A stretch of DNA of 64,000 nucleotides, taken from assembly GCA_035565975.1 (NCBI GenBank), contig DATMRT010000056.1, forward strand, positions 17,135 to 81,134, given 5' to 3'. The position numbers and the translations under genes were made by a program. Each line of letters begins with the position of its first letter. Position 1 is the stretch's first letter. This stretch comes from Ga0077530 sp035565975 (GTDB lineage Bacteria > Pseudomonadota > Alphaproteobacteria > Rhizobiales > Hyphomicrobiaceae). Of this stretch, positions 43,322 to 51,473 are shown one piece after another. The notes below the pieces were generated by a model, which did no database searches, was not told the DNA's origin, and was given only the letters and a program-made list of their open reading frames with translations.

Positions 43322-44179
43322 TCAGGCGGCTGCGCGTCGCTTGGCCACGGCGTCAAGCTCCATCAGCTCCCGCATGAGGCCCCCGAAGTCCTTGAGCGGG
43401 ACCATGTTCGGGCCGTCGGAAGGCGCGTTGTCAGGGTCTTGATGCGTCTCGATAAAAAGGCCTGCGACCCCCACTGCCACTGCCGCACGCGCCAACACCG
43501 GGACGAACCGCCGGTCGCCGCCGGAGCTGGTACCCTGCCCGCCCGGCTGCTGGACGGCGTGGGTCGCGTCGAAGATCACCGGCGCACCCGTCTCCGCCAT
43601 AATGGGCAGCCCGCGCATGTCGACGACAAGATTGTTGTAGCCGAAGGAGGCGCCCCGCTCGGTCACGAGCACGTTCGGGTTGCCGCTGCCGGTGATCTTG
43701 GCGACGACATTGGCCATGTCCCAGGGGGCGAGAAACTGCCCCTTCTTGACCTTGACGACGCGGCCCGTCTTCGCCGCCGCGACGAGCAAGTCGGTCTGCC
43801 GGCACATGAACGCGGGAATCTGCAGGACGTCGACGACCTCCGCGATCGTCGCGCACTGCGCAGGCTCGTGGATGTCTGTCACGACCGGAAGGCCGAGGCT
43901 CGATCGGATCTCAGCGAAGACGTCGAGTGCCGCCGAAAGGCCGATGCCGCGCTTGCCCGACAGCGACGTGCGGTTGGCCTTGTCGAAGCTCGTTTTGTAG
44001 ACGAGGCCCAATCCGAGACGACCGGCGATCTCCTTGAGGGCCGTCGCCATCTCGAGCGCATGGGCGCGGCTCTCCATCTGGCAGGGTCCCGCGAAGACCG
44101 CAATCGGACGACGCGCGCTGAAAGTCACATCGCCGACGCGCACCTCGGCGTTGGGCTTAAGCGTGTCACTGCTGCTCAT
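43322..44179 (-). CDS. kdsA: 3-deoxy-8-phosphooctulonate synthase (KDO-8-P synthase)
   Basis: KdsA condenses arabinose-5-phosphate with phosphoenolpyruvate to KDO-8-phosphate for LPS. The 285-residue TIM-barrel enzyme shows VFAGPCQMESRAHA, YKTSFDKANRTS, MCRQTDLLVAAAKTG, VKKGQFLAPWDM, VTERGASFGYNNLV and FDATHAVQQPGGQG. A GGAAGGAGG motif precedes ATG 44179 at good spacing; the frame is open for five more codons. It is downstream of a secreted protein by 26 bp and upstream of recJ. With KdsD at 35.8 kb, two KDO steps lie in the window but not in one operon. Confidence 0.97.
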   Translation of the reverse strand: MSSSDTLKPNAEVRVGDVTFSARRPIAVFAGPCQMESRAHALEMATALKEIAGRLGLGLVYKTSFDKANRTSLSGKRGIGLSAALDVFAEIRSSLGLPVVTDIHEPAQCATIAEVVDVLQIPAFMCRQTDLLVAAAKTGRVVKVKKGQFLAPWDMANVVAKITGSGNPNVLVTERGASFGYNNLVVDMRGLPIMAETGAPVIFDATHAVQQPGGQGTSSGGDRRFVPVLARAAVAVGVAGLFIETHQDPDNAPSDGPNMVPLKDFGGLMRELMELDAVAKRRAAA

Positions 44180-44205
44180 GCGCCCTCCTTCCACGATGGA
44201 GCGGA

Positions 44206-44931
44206 TTACTGGTTGGCATCGAGATGCGCCTGCACGGACTTGCGCAGCATGTCGGTGATCCGCACCATCGAAGCGAAGTTGTCGCCTTCAGTATAGCGAT
44301 ACAGGTAGAGAAGACGCCCGCGCACAACAACGTGCGCATATACGCAGAGAATCAGCTTGTCGGTGCCCTGCTCCGTTCGCACGCGCTGCAGGAGACTCGC
44401 GTAGCAGGCTTCCGGGTCCTCGCGCACGACGCCGACAAACTGCACCTGATTGATCTTCACGGTGTCGCTGACCTGATTGAATCGGTCGCGCACCGCGTTC
44501 ATGGGGCCGGTGACGGCCGCTTCACCCTGCTTGCGCAGCGTGCTGCAAATCTCGTTCGCCGTCTCCACTTCATGCCCGGCCAGTTCGCGGTTGCGCTGCG
44601 TGAGACCGACCTGCACCTGCGTGAAGTCATCGAGCGTCGGTCTCGTCCCGTTGCGCCAGGGCCCGATCTGATCGCAGTCGGCCGCGGCGAGAAGCAGCTC
44701 GTTCTGCCCCGCGAGCCCACGCTCGACCAGGTCGTAGACACGTTTATCGGAGGGATGATTGCGATCGAGCTCGCACTGGTCTGGATCGATGATGAGAACA
44801 ATCTCCCGACCGCCGACCGAAACTTTCACCTCGCGTGCACTCCGGGCCTCCGCCGAGGCGGCCGCCAATTGCGCAATAAGGCCCAACAGCATGGCCAGGA
44901 GGAGATTTCGAACGCGCACTTGCCCCCACAT
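44206..44931 (-). CDS. Exported protein, function unknown
   Basis: The 241-residue product has a signal peptide (LLLAMLLGLIAQLAAASAEA, cleavage near residue 31), followed by REVKVSVGGREIVLIIDPDQC and a helical C-terminal two-thirds with four Cys in the mature region (DQCELDR, AADCDQIG, EICSTLR, EACYASL). I recognise no family. ATG 44931 has GAGGAGAG about nine bases upstream; the open frame continues upstream without a better start. It ends 26 bp before kdsA on the same strand, so it is probably co-transcribed with the KDO gene. Confidence 0.75.
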   Translation of the reverse strand: MWGQVRVRNLLLAMLLGLIAQLAAASAEARSAREVKVSVGGREIVLIIDPDQCELDRNHPSDKRVYDLVERGLAGQNELLLAAADCDQIGPWRNGTRPTLDDFTQVQVGLTQRNRELAGHEVETANEICSTLRKQGEAAVTGPMNAVRDRFNQVSDTVKINQVQFVGVVREDPEACYASLLQRVRTEQGTDKLILCVYAHVVVRGRLLYLYRYTEGDNFASMVRITDMLRKSVQAHLDANQ

Positions 44932-44956
44932 GACGTCACTCTCCTCTGAGTTGTCC

Positions 44957-45424
44957 CTATCTTGGACCGATCCGTGCGGGCCGCGCGCCCTTGCCCGCAA
45001 GGGCTTCGTAGCGCGGCAGCTCGTCATGAACCTCGAACCACGTTACCTGCTCAACGACATGCGCGTGACCGGTCGGCGGCCACGCGGAAGGATCCTCGAG
45101 CGTGCCATGGTAGAAATGAATCTCGTCCGGCCAACGCGCCCCTGTGTAGGCGATCGGCGTCCCGCACGTCGCGCAGAAGTGACGGAAGGCACCGGGCGAA
45201 CTTTCATGGCTCTTCGGCGTGTCGCCCGTATAACGGACCTGGGCCGCCGGCACGCCGACATAGGTGGCGACAGCCGAGCCCACCGCGCGCCGGCAGCTCG
45301 CGCAGTGGCAGTGCATGACCCAGCGCGGCTTGCCCTCGAATTCATAGCGCACGGCCTTGCAGAGGCAGTGTCCCCGCGTGAGCACCCCGTCCTCGATCGC
45401 CGGATCGGCACCGTTTCCCGCCAT
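44957..45424 (-). CDS. GFA-family (glutathione-dependent formaldehyde-activating-like) zinc protein
   Basis: The 155-residue protein carries the GFA zinc ligands: GHCLCKAVRYEF, HCHCASCRRAVGS and FCATCGTPIAY. Members include Gfa, which helps conjugate formaldehyde to glutathione, but most paralogs are uncharacterised. ATG 45424 is selected because GGGAGGAAC lies eight bases before it; GTG 45442 includes that Shine-Dalgarno sequence. It precedes the exported protein and kdsA by 25 bp in the same direction. It is divergent from the NIPSNAP gene. Confidence 0.88.
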   Translation of the reverse strand: MAGNGADPAIEDGVLTRGHCLCKAVRYEFEGKPRWVMHCHCASCRRAVGSAVATYVGVPAAQVRYTGDTPKSHESSPGAFRHFCATCGTPIAYTGARWPDEIHFYHGTLEDPSAWPPTGHAHVVEQVTWFEVHDELPRYEALAGKGARPARIGPR

Positions 45425-45571
45425 CGGACCGTTCCTCCCCACGCCAGCCGAGTCGCGCCGATGACATTAGGCGCCTTTGGGGCTTTTTTCGATCAGTTCG
45501 ACGCGCCCCGAAGCATTCCCGCGGCGCCGCACGGCATCCTCCGGCCATGGGACAAGCCAAGGAGACCGGCC

Positions 45572-45895
45572 ATGCTGACGTGCATCATCCGCTATCATAT
45601 CGACCCGACTAAAAAGGACGAATTCACCACTTATGCGCGCAATTGGGGCCAGGCCATCCCGCGCTGTGGCGCCGACCTGATCGGCTACTACGCACCCCAC
45701 GAAGGTTCGAGCACGCTCGCGTACGGCATTTATAACATCCAGAGCCTCGCCGACTACGAGACCTACCGCGCCAGACTTGCCGCCGATCCGCTCGGGCGCG
45801 AGAATTACCTGTTCGCGAAGCAGGAGAAATTCCTGCTGCGCGAGGACCGGACGTTTCTCAAGTGCGTGTCCCTGCCCCACGGAGAGAAGACATGA
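45572..45895 (+). CDS. NIPSNAP-family protein
   Basis: The 107-residue protein has a ferredoxin-like dimeric alpha/beta fold typical of NIPSNAP: MLTCIIRYHIDPTKKDEFTT at the start and NYLFAKQEKFLLREDRTFLK near the end. The function is unknown; such small dimeric proteins often bind or modify small aromatic or aldehyde compounds. AAGGAGACC precedes ATG 45572. Its stop overlaps the next ATG as ATGA, so it is coupled to the monooxygenase-like gene. Confidence 0.83.
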   Translation: MLTCIIRYHIDPTKKDEFTTYARNWGQAIPRCGADLIGYYAPHEGSSTLAYGIYNIQSLADYETYRARLAADPLGRENYLFAKQEKFLLREDRTFLKCVSLPHGEKT

Positions 45896-46254
45896 TCGCC
45901 GTCATCTTCGAGGTATACCCGGCCGACGGGCGCAAGGAAGAGTACCTCGACATCGCCGCGGGCCTCCGGCCGATCCTCGAGAAAATCGACGGCTTCATTT
46001 CCGTCGAGCGCTTCCAGAGCCTGACGGACCCCAAGAAGGTGCTCTCGCTTTCTTTCTTCTGCGACGAGGAAGCCGTGCGCGCGTGGCGCAACACGATGGC
46101 GCACCGCGGCGCGCAGGCGCGGGGTCGAGGCGGCATCTTCGCCGACTACCGCCTGCGCATTGCGAGCGTCATCCGCGACTACGGCATGAACGAACGCGAC
46201 GAGGCGCCGGCGGATAGCCGCGCCGTGCACGCCGACAAGTCGAACGTGGGTTAG
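45892..46254 (+). CDS. ABM-superfamily (antibiotic biosynthesis monooxygenase-like) protein
   Basis: The 120-residue protein is a single ABM dimeric alpha/beta barrel module, MIAVIFEVYPADGRKEEYLD followed by LEKIDGFISVERFQSL. Members include quinol monooxygenases, haem-degrading enzymes and uncharacterised proteins; the residues needed for haem degradation cannot be confirmed by eye. It overlaps the NIPSNAP stop by four bases, and its own stop overlaps the convergent rnhA stop by four bases. Confidence 0.82.
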   Translation: MIAVIFEVYPADGRKEEYLDIAAGLRPILEKIDGFISVERFQSLTDPKKVLSLSFFCDEEAVRAWRNTMAHRGAQARGRGGIFADYRLRIASVIRDYGMNERDEAPADSRAVHADKSNVG

Positions 46255-46715
46255 CCGCCCTCACCCGCGCGGATCGCCTTGATCGCTTCGCGGGCAAGCT
46301 CGTCGGCGCGCTCGTTTTCGGGATGGCCAGCGTGGCCCTTGAGCCAGTGCCATTCGATGGTGTGGCGCTTCGTGGCTTCGTCGAGGCGCTGCCACAGCTC
46401 GACGTTCTTCACGGGCTTCTTGTCGGCGGTCTTCCAGCCATTGCGCCGCCAGCCGTGAACCCATTTCGTGATGCCGTCACGGACGTAAACCGAGTCCGTC
46501 CAGAGGTCGACGCGCGAGGGACCTTTAAGCGCTTCGAGGGCCGCGATCGCCGCCATCAGCTCCATGCGGTTATTGGTCGACTGCGGCTCGCCGCCCGACA
46601 GCTCCTTGCGATGCGATCCGGATTCGAGGATCGCACCCCAGCCGCCCGGCCCCGGATTGCCCGAGCAGGCGCCATCGGTGTGGATGATCACGTGAGGCTT
46701 GGCCCGGGTCGCCAT
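46251..46715 (-). CDS. rnhA: Ribonuclease HI
   Basis: RNase HI cleaves the RNA strand of RNA-DNA hybrids. The 154-residue protein has the catalytic DEDD set: Asp in IHTDGACSGNPGPGGWG, Glu in NNRMELMAAIAAL, Asp in LWTDSVYVRDGI and the C-terminal Asp in ENERADELA, with the handle region GWRRNGWKTADKKPVKNVEL. ATG 46715 shares one base with the thrB stop. The ispH-thrB-rnhA order is the usual one in Rhizobiales. Confidence 0.97.
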   Translation of the reverse strand: MATRAKPHVIIHTDGACSGNPGPGGWGAILESGSHRKELSGGEPQSTNNRMELMAAIAALEALKGPSRVDLWTDSVYVRDGITKWVHGWRRNGWKTADKKPVKNVELWQRLDEATKRHTIEWHWLKGHAGHPENERADELAREAIKAIRAGEGG

Positions 46716-47683
46716 CAGCTTGCTTGCAGCCCGTATTCGCTCGCCGAAGCGACCGACTGGTGGAAGTGCAGGCGCCGCAGATACTCGTGCGGGTCCTTGC
46801 GCTTCACGAGCGCACCCTCCGGCGTGTTGATCCAGTCGAACGCGCGCGTGAGCAGAAAGCGCAGGGCCGAGCCCCGCGCGAGCAGCGGCAGCGCGTCGCG
46901 CTCTGCGGGCTCGAGCGGGCGCACGGCATCGTAGGCTCGCAGCATGGCGATGCCCTTCGTCAGATTGAAGGAGTTGTCCTGCTCGAAGCACCAGGCATTG
47001 AGACAGATGGCGAGATCGTAGGCGAGCGCGTCATTGCAGGCGAAGTAGAAGTCAATGAGGCCCGAGAAACGATCGCCGATGAAGAATACATTGTCGGGAA
47101 AAAGATCGGCGTGGATGACCCCTTGGGGAATGTCGCGCGGCCAGTTCGCCTCGAGATGGGCAAGCTCCGCCTCGATCATCGCGCCGAGACCCCTGAAGAT
47201 CTCGTCCGCACGATCGCGAAAACGCTCGTAGAGCGGCCGCCAGCCATCAAGCCCCAGCGCATTCTCGCGGCGAAGACCAAAGCCGCGGCCCGCGAGATGA
47301 AGCTCGGCGAGCGCCTTGCCTACCGCGGCGCAATGCTCGACCCGCGGCCGCCGTATCCACACGCCGTCGAGGAAGGTCACGAGCGCCGCCGGCCGGCCTG
47401 CGAGCTCCTGCAGCATGGCCCCGGTGCGATCGCGCACCGGCGTCGGGCAGCTCAGGCCGTGCTGCGCCAGATGCTCCATGAGGCCGAGAAAGAAGGGCAG
47501 GTCGTCACGATTCACCCGACGCTCGTAGAGCGTCAGGATGAATGGCCCGGTCTCGGTGCGCACGAGGTAGTTCGTATTCTCCACGCCCTCGGCAATACCC
47601 TTGCACGAGAGCAGCCCGCCGAGCGCATAGCCGTCGAGAAAACGCACGAGTTCGTCGTCGGGAACTTCCGTGTAGACGGCCAT
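46715..47683 (-). CDS. thrB: Homoserine kinase (aminoglycoside-phosphotransferase-like ThrB)
   Basis: This enzyme phosphorylates L-homoserine in threonine synthesis. The 322-residue protein belongs to the APH-fold type of alphaproteobacterial homoserine kinases: LEPAERDALPLL near the end, VIHADLFPDNVFF with catalytic Asp, and IDFYFACNDALAYDLAI. ATG 47683 is selected; the frame is open for 28 codons upstream into the ispH end. The ispH stop is 8 bp away, so ispH, thrB and rnhA form a tight operon. Confidence 0.94.
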   Translation of the reverse strand: MAVYTEVPDDELVRFLDGYALGGLLSCKGIAEGVENTNYLVRTETGPFILTLYERRVNRDDLPFFLGLMEHLAQHGLSCPTPVRDRTGAMLQELAGRPAALVTFLDGVWIRRPRVEHCAAVGKALAELHLAGRGFGLRRENALGLDGWRPLYERFRDRADEIFRGLGAMIEAELAHLEANWPRDIPQGVIHADLFPDNVFFIGDRFSGLIDFYFACNDALAYDLAICLNAWCFEQDNSFNLTKGIAMLRAYDAVRPLEPAERDALPLLARGSALRFLLTRAFDWINTPEGALVKRKDPHEYLRRLHFHQSVASASEYGLQAS

Positions 47684-47690
47684 GGTCGCG

Positions 47691-48683
47691 TTACCCCTGG
47701 GCGCTGGCGCGCCGCGCAGCCCGCGGCGGCGCATCGTCTCGAAGCTCGCGCGGGACGTTGAAGGCAATGCTCTCCTTGGCCGTGACGACGCTTTCCACGG
47801 TCACGTCGTAGCGTGCGCGAAAGGCGTCGATGATCTCATCCACCAGCACCTGCGGCGCCGACGCACCCGCCGTCACGCCGAGTGTACGGATGCCCTCGAA
47901 GTCATCCCAGTTGATCCCGTGCGCGCGCTGGATGAGCAGCGCCTTGGGACAACCGGCGCGCTCCGCGACCTCCACGAGCCGCAGCGAGTTCGAGCTGTTA
48001 GGCGCGCCGACCACGATCACGCGATCCGAGCGCGGCGCGATGCTCTTCACCGCCGCCTGCCGGTTCGTCGTCGCGTAGCAGATGTCCTCCTTGTGCGGAC
48101 TGACCATCTTCGGGAAGCGCGCCTTGAGGATCGCCACGATCTCGGCCGTATCGTCGACGGAGAGCGTCGTCTGCGTGATGAACGCGAGGTGCTCGGGATC
48201 GGCCGGCTCGATCGTGCGCGCGTCCTCGGCCGTCTCGATGAGGCGCACCGCCCCCTCGGGGAGCTGCCCCATGGTCCCGATGACCTCGGGGTGGCCGGCA
48301 TGGCCGATCAGGAGGATTTCGTTGCCTGCGGCGTAATGGCGCTCGGCCTCGACGTGGACCTTCGAGACCAACGGGCAGGTCGCATCAAGGTAAAAGAGGT
48401 TCCTGAGCCGGGCGGCGGCTGGAACGGCCTTCGGCACGCCATGCGCCGAAAATATCACAGGGGCATCCGTTTCCGGAATTTCGTTGAGCTCCTCCACAAA
48501 TATGGCGCCTTTCCGCCGGAGGTTCTCGACCACGAATTGGTTGTGAACGATCTCGTGCCGCACATAGACCGGGGCGCCGAATCGGGCGAGCGCTAGCTCA
48601 ACGATCTGGATAGCCCGATCCACGCCGGCACAGAATCCGCGCGGGGCGGCAAGCAGGACGGTCAGCGGCGGGCGTATGGACAT
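47691..48683 (-). CDS. ispH: 4-hydroxy-3-methylbut-2-enyl diphosphate reductase
   Basis: IspH catalyses the last step of the MEP isoprenoid pathway, giving IPP and DMAPP, with an iron-sulfur cluster. The 330-residue protein shows the three cluster Cys in PRGFCAGVDRAI (Cys18), LDATCPLVSKVH and ICYATTNRQAAV, and the substrate-binding Glu/Thr region LAFITQTTLS. ATG 48683 is the start. A lipoprotein gene begins in the opposite direction about 235 bp away. Confidence 0.97.
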   Translation of the reverse strand: MSIRPPLTVLLAAPRGFCAGVDRAIQIVELALARFGAPVYVRHEIVHNQFVVENLRRKGAIFVEELNEIPETDAPVIFSAHGVPKAVPAAARLRNLFYLDATCPLVSKVHVEAERHYAAGNEILLIGHAGHPEVIGTMGQLPEGAVRLIETAEDARTIEPADPEHLAFITQTTLSVDDTAEIVAILKARFPKMVSPHKEDICYATTNRQAAVKSIAPRSDRVIVVGAPNSSNSLRLVEVAERAGCPKALLIQRAHGINWDDFEGIRTLGVTAGASAPQVLVDEIIDAFRARYDVTVESVVTAKESIAFNVPRELRDDAPPRAARRASAQG

Positions 48684-48917
48684 GAGGTTGTCGAACCGAC
48701 GTTGGAGCGGGCCGCAGAAAATGCGAGAAGGGGCGTTGCGCCCATCCCGCGACTTGGCACAGGCCCGCAACTTGGCACGGGATTGAGCGAGGTGCTACAG
48801 TTGCCGAATAAAATCAAGAGCCGCAGAGACCTGTTTCAGGTACTTGGCGCTCGTGCGGCCGGGACGCCATCGCGCGCGTCGGCGAAGCGACTGTCATCCA
48901 CATCGATTGGAGACCGT

Positions 48918-49562
48918 GTGAGGGGGAATTGGCGTTCATGGCGGCGAGCGGGCACGCGCCTGCTTGCCGTTTCGGTTGCCGGCCTGATGGTATCGGGTTG
49001 CGGCATGTCCACGCTGACGTCCGGCATGGGCGGCGGCATGTTCGGCGGCACGAGTTCGACGGGCTCGTCGGGACGTGTCACCGAGGAGAGCATGCTCACC
49101 TCCGCCAAGGCGGACGGCAACGGCGGTGTCGGCAGCGTGGCCGCCGGCTGCCCGCGCTTCCAGGTGGCCGCGCGCGACCATCACGTTACGATCTACGAAC
49201 CGGGACGCGCCGGCGACAGCCTCGGCGTCATGCATCGCGGCGAGATCACACGCACCGCGCGTGAATGCAGCATCGAAGGCAGCCGCGTCACCGTGAAGTA
49301 TGGCTTCTCGGGGCGCATCCTGCTCGGACCGCGCGGCCATGCCGGCGTGGTCAGGCTGCCGGTGTCGGTCTCCGTACGCGATCCCAAGCGCGCGCCGATC
49401 GGCGCTGACCGCACCACCGTCGAAGCGAGCGTCACGATCGACAATCCGGTCGCCTACTTCTCGCAAGTCCGGACGGTCACGTTCGACATCCCCGAGGGCT
49501 CGCGCCCCGGCGACATCGATGTCTTTGTCGGCTTCGAGCAGACGGCACCGGGCGCCGGTTAG
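48918..49562 (+). CDS. Lipoprotein, function unknown
   Basis: The 214-residue product has a lipoprotein signal with lipobox LMVSGC near residue 29, a Gly/Ser-rich linker, and a beta-rich mature domain of about 150 residues containing GCPRFQVAARDHHVTIYEPG and RILLGPRGHAG and ending FDIPEGSRPGDIDVFVGFEQ. It looks like an outer-membrane-facing lipoprotein found across Rhizobiales, role unknown. The start is GTG 48918 with GGAG a few bases upstream; other starts lie upstream but would disrupt the lipobox position. Confidence 0.75.
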   Translation: MRGNWRSWRRAGTRLLAVSVAGLMVSGCGMSTLTSGMGGGMFGGTSSTGSSGRVTEESMLTSAKADGNGGVGSVAAGCPRFQVAARDHHVTIYEPGRAGDSLGVMHRGEITRTARECSIEGSRVTVKYGFSGRILLGPRGHAGVVRLPVSVSVRDPKRAPIGADRTTVEASVTIDNPVAYFSQVRTVTFDIPEGSRPGDIDVFVGFEQTAPGAG

Positions 49563-49605
49563 CCATCCGCGCCTGATTTTCCCTCAGCATGGTGGTGACC
49601 GCCGA

Positions 49606-49633
49606 TTGACAGCCTCGGCGGCTCGCCTATGCT
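49606..49633 (+). promoter_or_regulatory. Promoter of the gcv operon
   Basis: A consensus -35 TTGACA at 49606-49611 and -10 TATGCT at 49628-49633 are 16 bp apart, just before the glycine riboswitch. Transcription would start at about 49640, placing the riboswitch at the 5' end of the message. Confidence 0.72.
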
Positions 49634-49650
49634 CGCCCCGCCAGTCGACA

Positions 49651-49858
49651 TCTGCGGAAGAGACCGGCACGCGGTTCCCTCGGGACCGCGCGCAGGCGCC
49701 GAAGGAGCAACCGCCCCGGAACCTCTCAGGCAAAAGGACCGCAGATTGATGGCGCTCTGGAAAGCAGCCGGTGGCAAGGCCGGCTCACCGAAGGAGTAAG
49801 GTTTCTCGTCAGATCGTGGCGGGAGACTGGAATCTCTCAGGTTCCGTGACAGAGGGGG
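49651..49858 (+). ncRNA. Tandem glycine riboswitch (two aptamers)
   Basis: Two glycine aptamer-like units are evident: CTGCGGAAGAGACC ... GCGCCGAAGGAGCAACCGCCCCGGAA-CCTCTCAGGCAAAAGGACCGCAG (49651-49745), and CTCTGGAAAGCAGCC ... CACCGAAGGAGTAAGG ... GAATCTCTCAGG (about 49752-49858). The CCGAAGGAG and CTCTCAGG consensus blocks in both units match the known tandem glycine class. It precedes gcvT and should turn the glycine cleavage operon on when glycine is abundant. Confidence 0.93.
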
Positions 49859-49913
49859 CTCCGGCTCGCGCGAATGGTCGCCGCGGGCTCTGAGCCTTGT
49901 GGACCTCGTCACG

Positions 49914-51056
49914 ATGAGCGCCGATCCGACTTCCAGCGCCCCGCTCCGGCGGACTCCCCTTTTCGATCTGCACGTCGCCGCCGGTGCCAAGATGGTGCCG
50001 TTCGCAGGCTACGACATGCCGGTGCAGTACCCGCTCGGCGTGCTCAAGGAGCATCTGTGGACGCGCGAAAAGGCGGGTCTCTTCGACGTGAGCCATATGG
50101 GCATCTGCTGGTTGCGCGGCCCGGACCATGCGACGACCGCGCGCGCCCTTGAAGCGCTCCTGCCCGCTGACATCCTGAACATGAAACCGGGCCAGCAGCG
50201 CTATTCGCAACTTCTCGCCGCCGATGGCGGCATTCTCGACGACCTGATGATCACGCGTCCGGAAGGCGCGGAGAACGACGGCGCGCTGCTGCTCGTCGTC
50301 AATGCCGGATGCAAGGACGCGGACTACAAACATATCGCGGCGAACCTGCCTTCAGGTGTGCGCCTCGAAGTCGATGAGGATCACGCGCTGATCGCGCTGC
50401 AGGGGCCGCGCGCCGTTACCGTGCTGTCGAAGCTCGTTCCCGGCGTCGAGAGCATGAGCTTCATGAGCGGACGCTTCGCGACGCTCGACGGCGCGCCCGT
50501 CCACCTCACGCGATCCGGCTACACCGGCGAGGACGGCTACGAGATCGCCGTGCCGAACGCGCACGTCGCGAAGGCCTGGAGCCTGTTGACGGCAAGCCCG
50601 GACGTGGAAGCTATCGGCCTCGGTGCGCGCGACTCACTACGTCTCGAAGCGGGCCTCTGCCTCTACGGCCACGACATCGACACGACGACCTCGCCCATCG
50701 AGGCGCGCCTGCAGTGGTCCATTCAGAAGCGGCGCCGCGATGAGGGCGGTTTCCCCGGTGCCGACCGCATCAAGGCCGAGTTGGCGAACGGTCCGCGCCG
50801 CCGCCGCGTCGGCATCAAGCCCGAGGGACGCGCGCCGGCACGCGAAGGCACCGAGATCCAGGACATGAGCGGCAAGCCGATCGGCTCGATCACCTCCGGC
50901 GGCTTCGGCCCCTCGGTGAACGGCCCCGTGGCCATGGGCTACGTCGAGAGCGCACACGCCGAGCTCGGCACAAAGATCCAGCTCATCGTGCGCGGCAAAC
51001 CGATGCCTGCGGTGATCGCCAACATGCCCTTCACACCACACCGCTACGTCCGCTGA
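49914..51056 (+). CDS. gcvT: Aminomethyltransferase, glycine cleavage T-protein
   Basis: GcvT transfers the methylene group from the lipoyl-aminomethyl H-protein to tetrahydrofolate, releasing ammonia. The 380-residue protein shows the N-terminal VPFAGYDMPVQYP, VSHMGICWLRGP, ALIALQGPRA and TRSGYTGEDGYEI with the catalytic Asp at the folate site region. ATG 49914 is preferred over GTG 49899, neither with a strong ribosome binding site. It is the first gene of the riboswitch-controlled operon, followed by gcvH 34 bp later. Confidence 0.95.
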   Translation: MSADPTSSAPLRRTPLFDLHVAAGAKMVPFAGYDMPVQYPLGVLKEHLWTREKAGLFDVSHMGICWLRGPDHATTARALEALLPADILNMKPGQQRYSQLLAADGGILDDLMITRPEGAENDGALLLVVNAGCKDADYKHIAANLPSGVRLEVDEDHALIALQGPRAVTVLSKLVPGVESMSFMSGRFATLDGAPVHLTRSGYTGEDGYEIAVPNAHVAKAWSLLTASPDVEAIGLGARDSLRLEAGLCLYGHDIDTTTSPIEARLQWSIQKRRRDEGGFPGADRIKAELANGPRRRRVGIKPEGRAPAREGTEIQDMSGKPIGSITSGGFGPSVNGPVAMGYVESAHAELGTKIQLIVRGKPMPAVIANMPFTPHRYVR

Positions 51057-51090
51057 TCTTTCCCCGAACACCTGCAATCAGGAGCATTCC

Positions 51091-51465
51091 ATGGCCATCG
51101 AGAAGTTCAGCAAGGATCACGAATGGATCCGCGTCGAGGGTGATATCGCCACCATCGGCATTACCGTCCACGCGCAGGATCAGCTCGGCGATGTCGTCTT
51201 CGTCGAAGTGCCCGAGGTTGGGCGCAAGGTCACGGCCGAGGAAGCCGTTGCCGTCGTCGAGAGCGTAAAGGCCGCGAGCGACGTCTACTCGCCCGTGACA
51301 GGCGAGGTCATCGAGGCGAATGGCGATCTCGCCGGCACGCCGGGCCTCGTCAACGAGGACGCCGAGGGCAAGGCCTGGTTTTTCAAAGTGAGGCTCGCGA
51401 ATCCTGCAGAGCTCGACGCACTGATGGACCGCGCGGCTTACGACGACTTCGCCAAGAACGGCTGA
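51091..51465 (+). CDS. gcvH: Glycine cleavage system H protein
   Basis: The 124-residue lipoyl carrier shuttles the aminomethyl intermediate between P-, T- and L-proteins. The lipoylated Lys60 lies in VVESVKAASDVYSPVTGEV, the family hallmark. The N-terminal FSKDHEWIRVEGD also matches. CAGGAG seven bases ahead of ATG supports the start. It precedes the OsmC-family gene by nine bases. Confidence 0.97.
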   Translation: MAIEKFSKDHEWIRVEGDIATIGITVHAQDQLGDVVFVEVPEVGRKVTAEEAVAVVESVKAASDVYSPVTGEVIEANGDLAGTPGLVNEDAEGKAWFFKVRLANPAELDALMDRAAYDDFAKNG

Positions 51466-51473
51466 GGCCCGCC

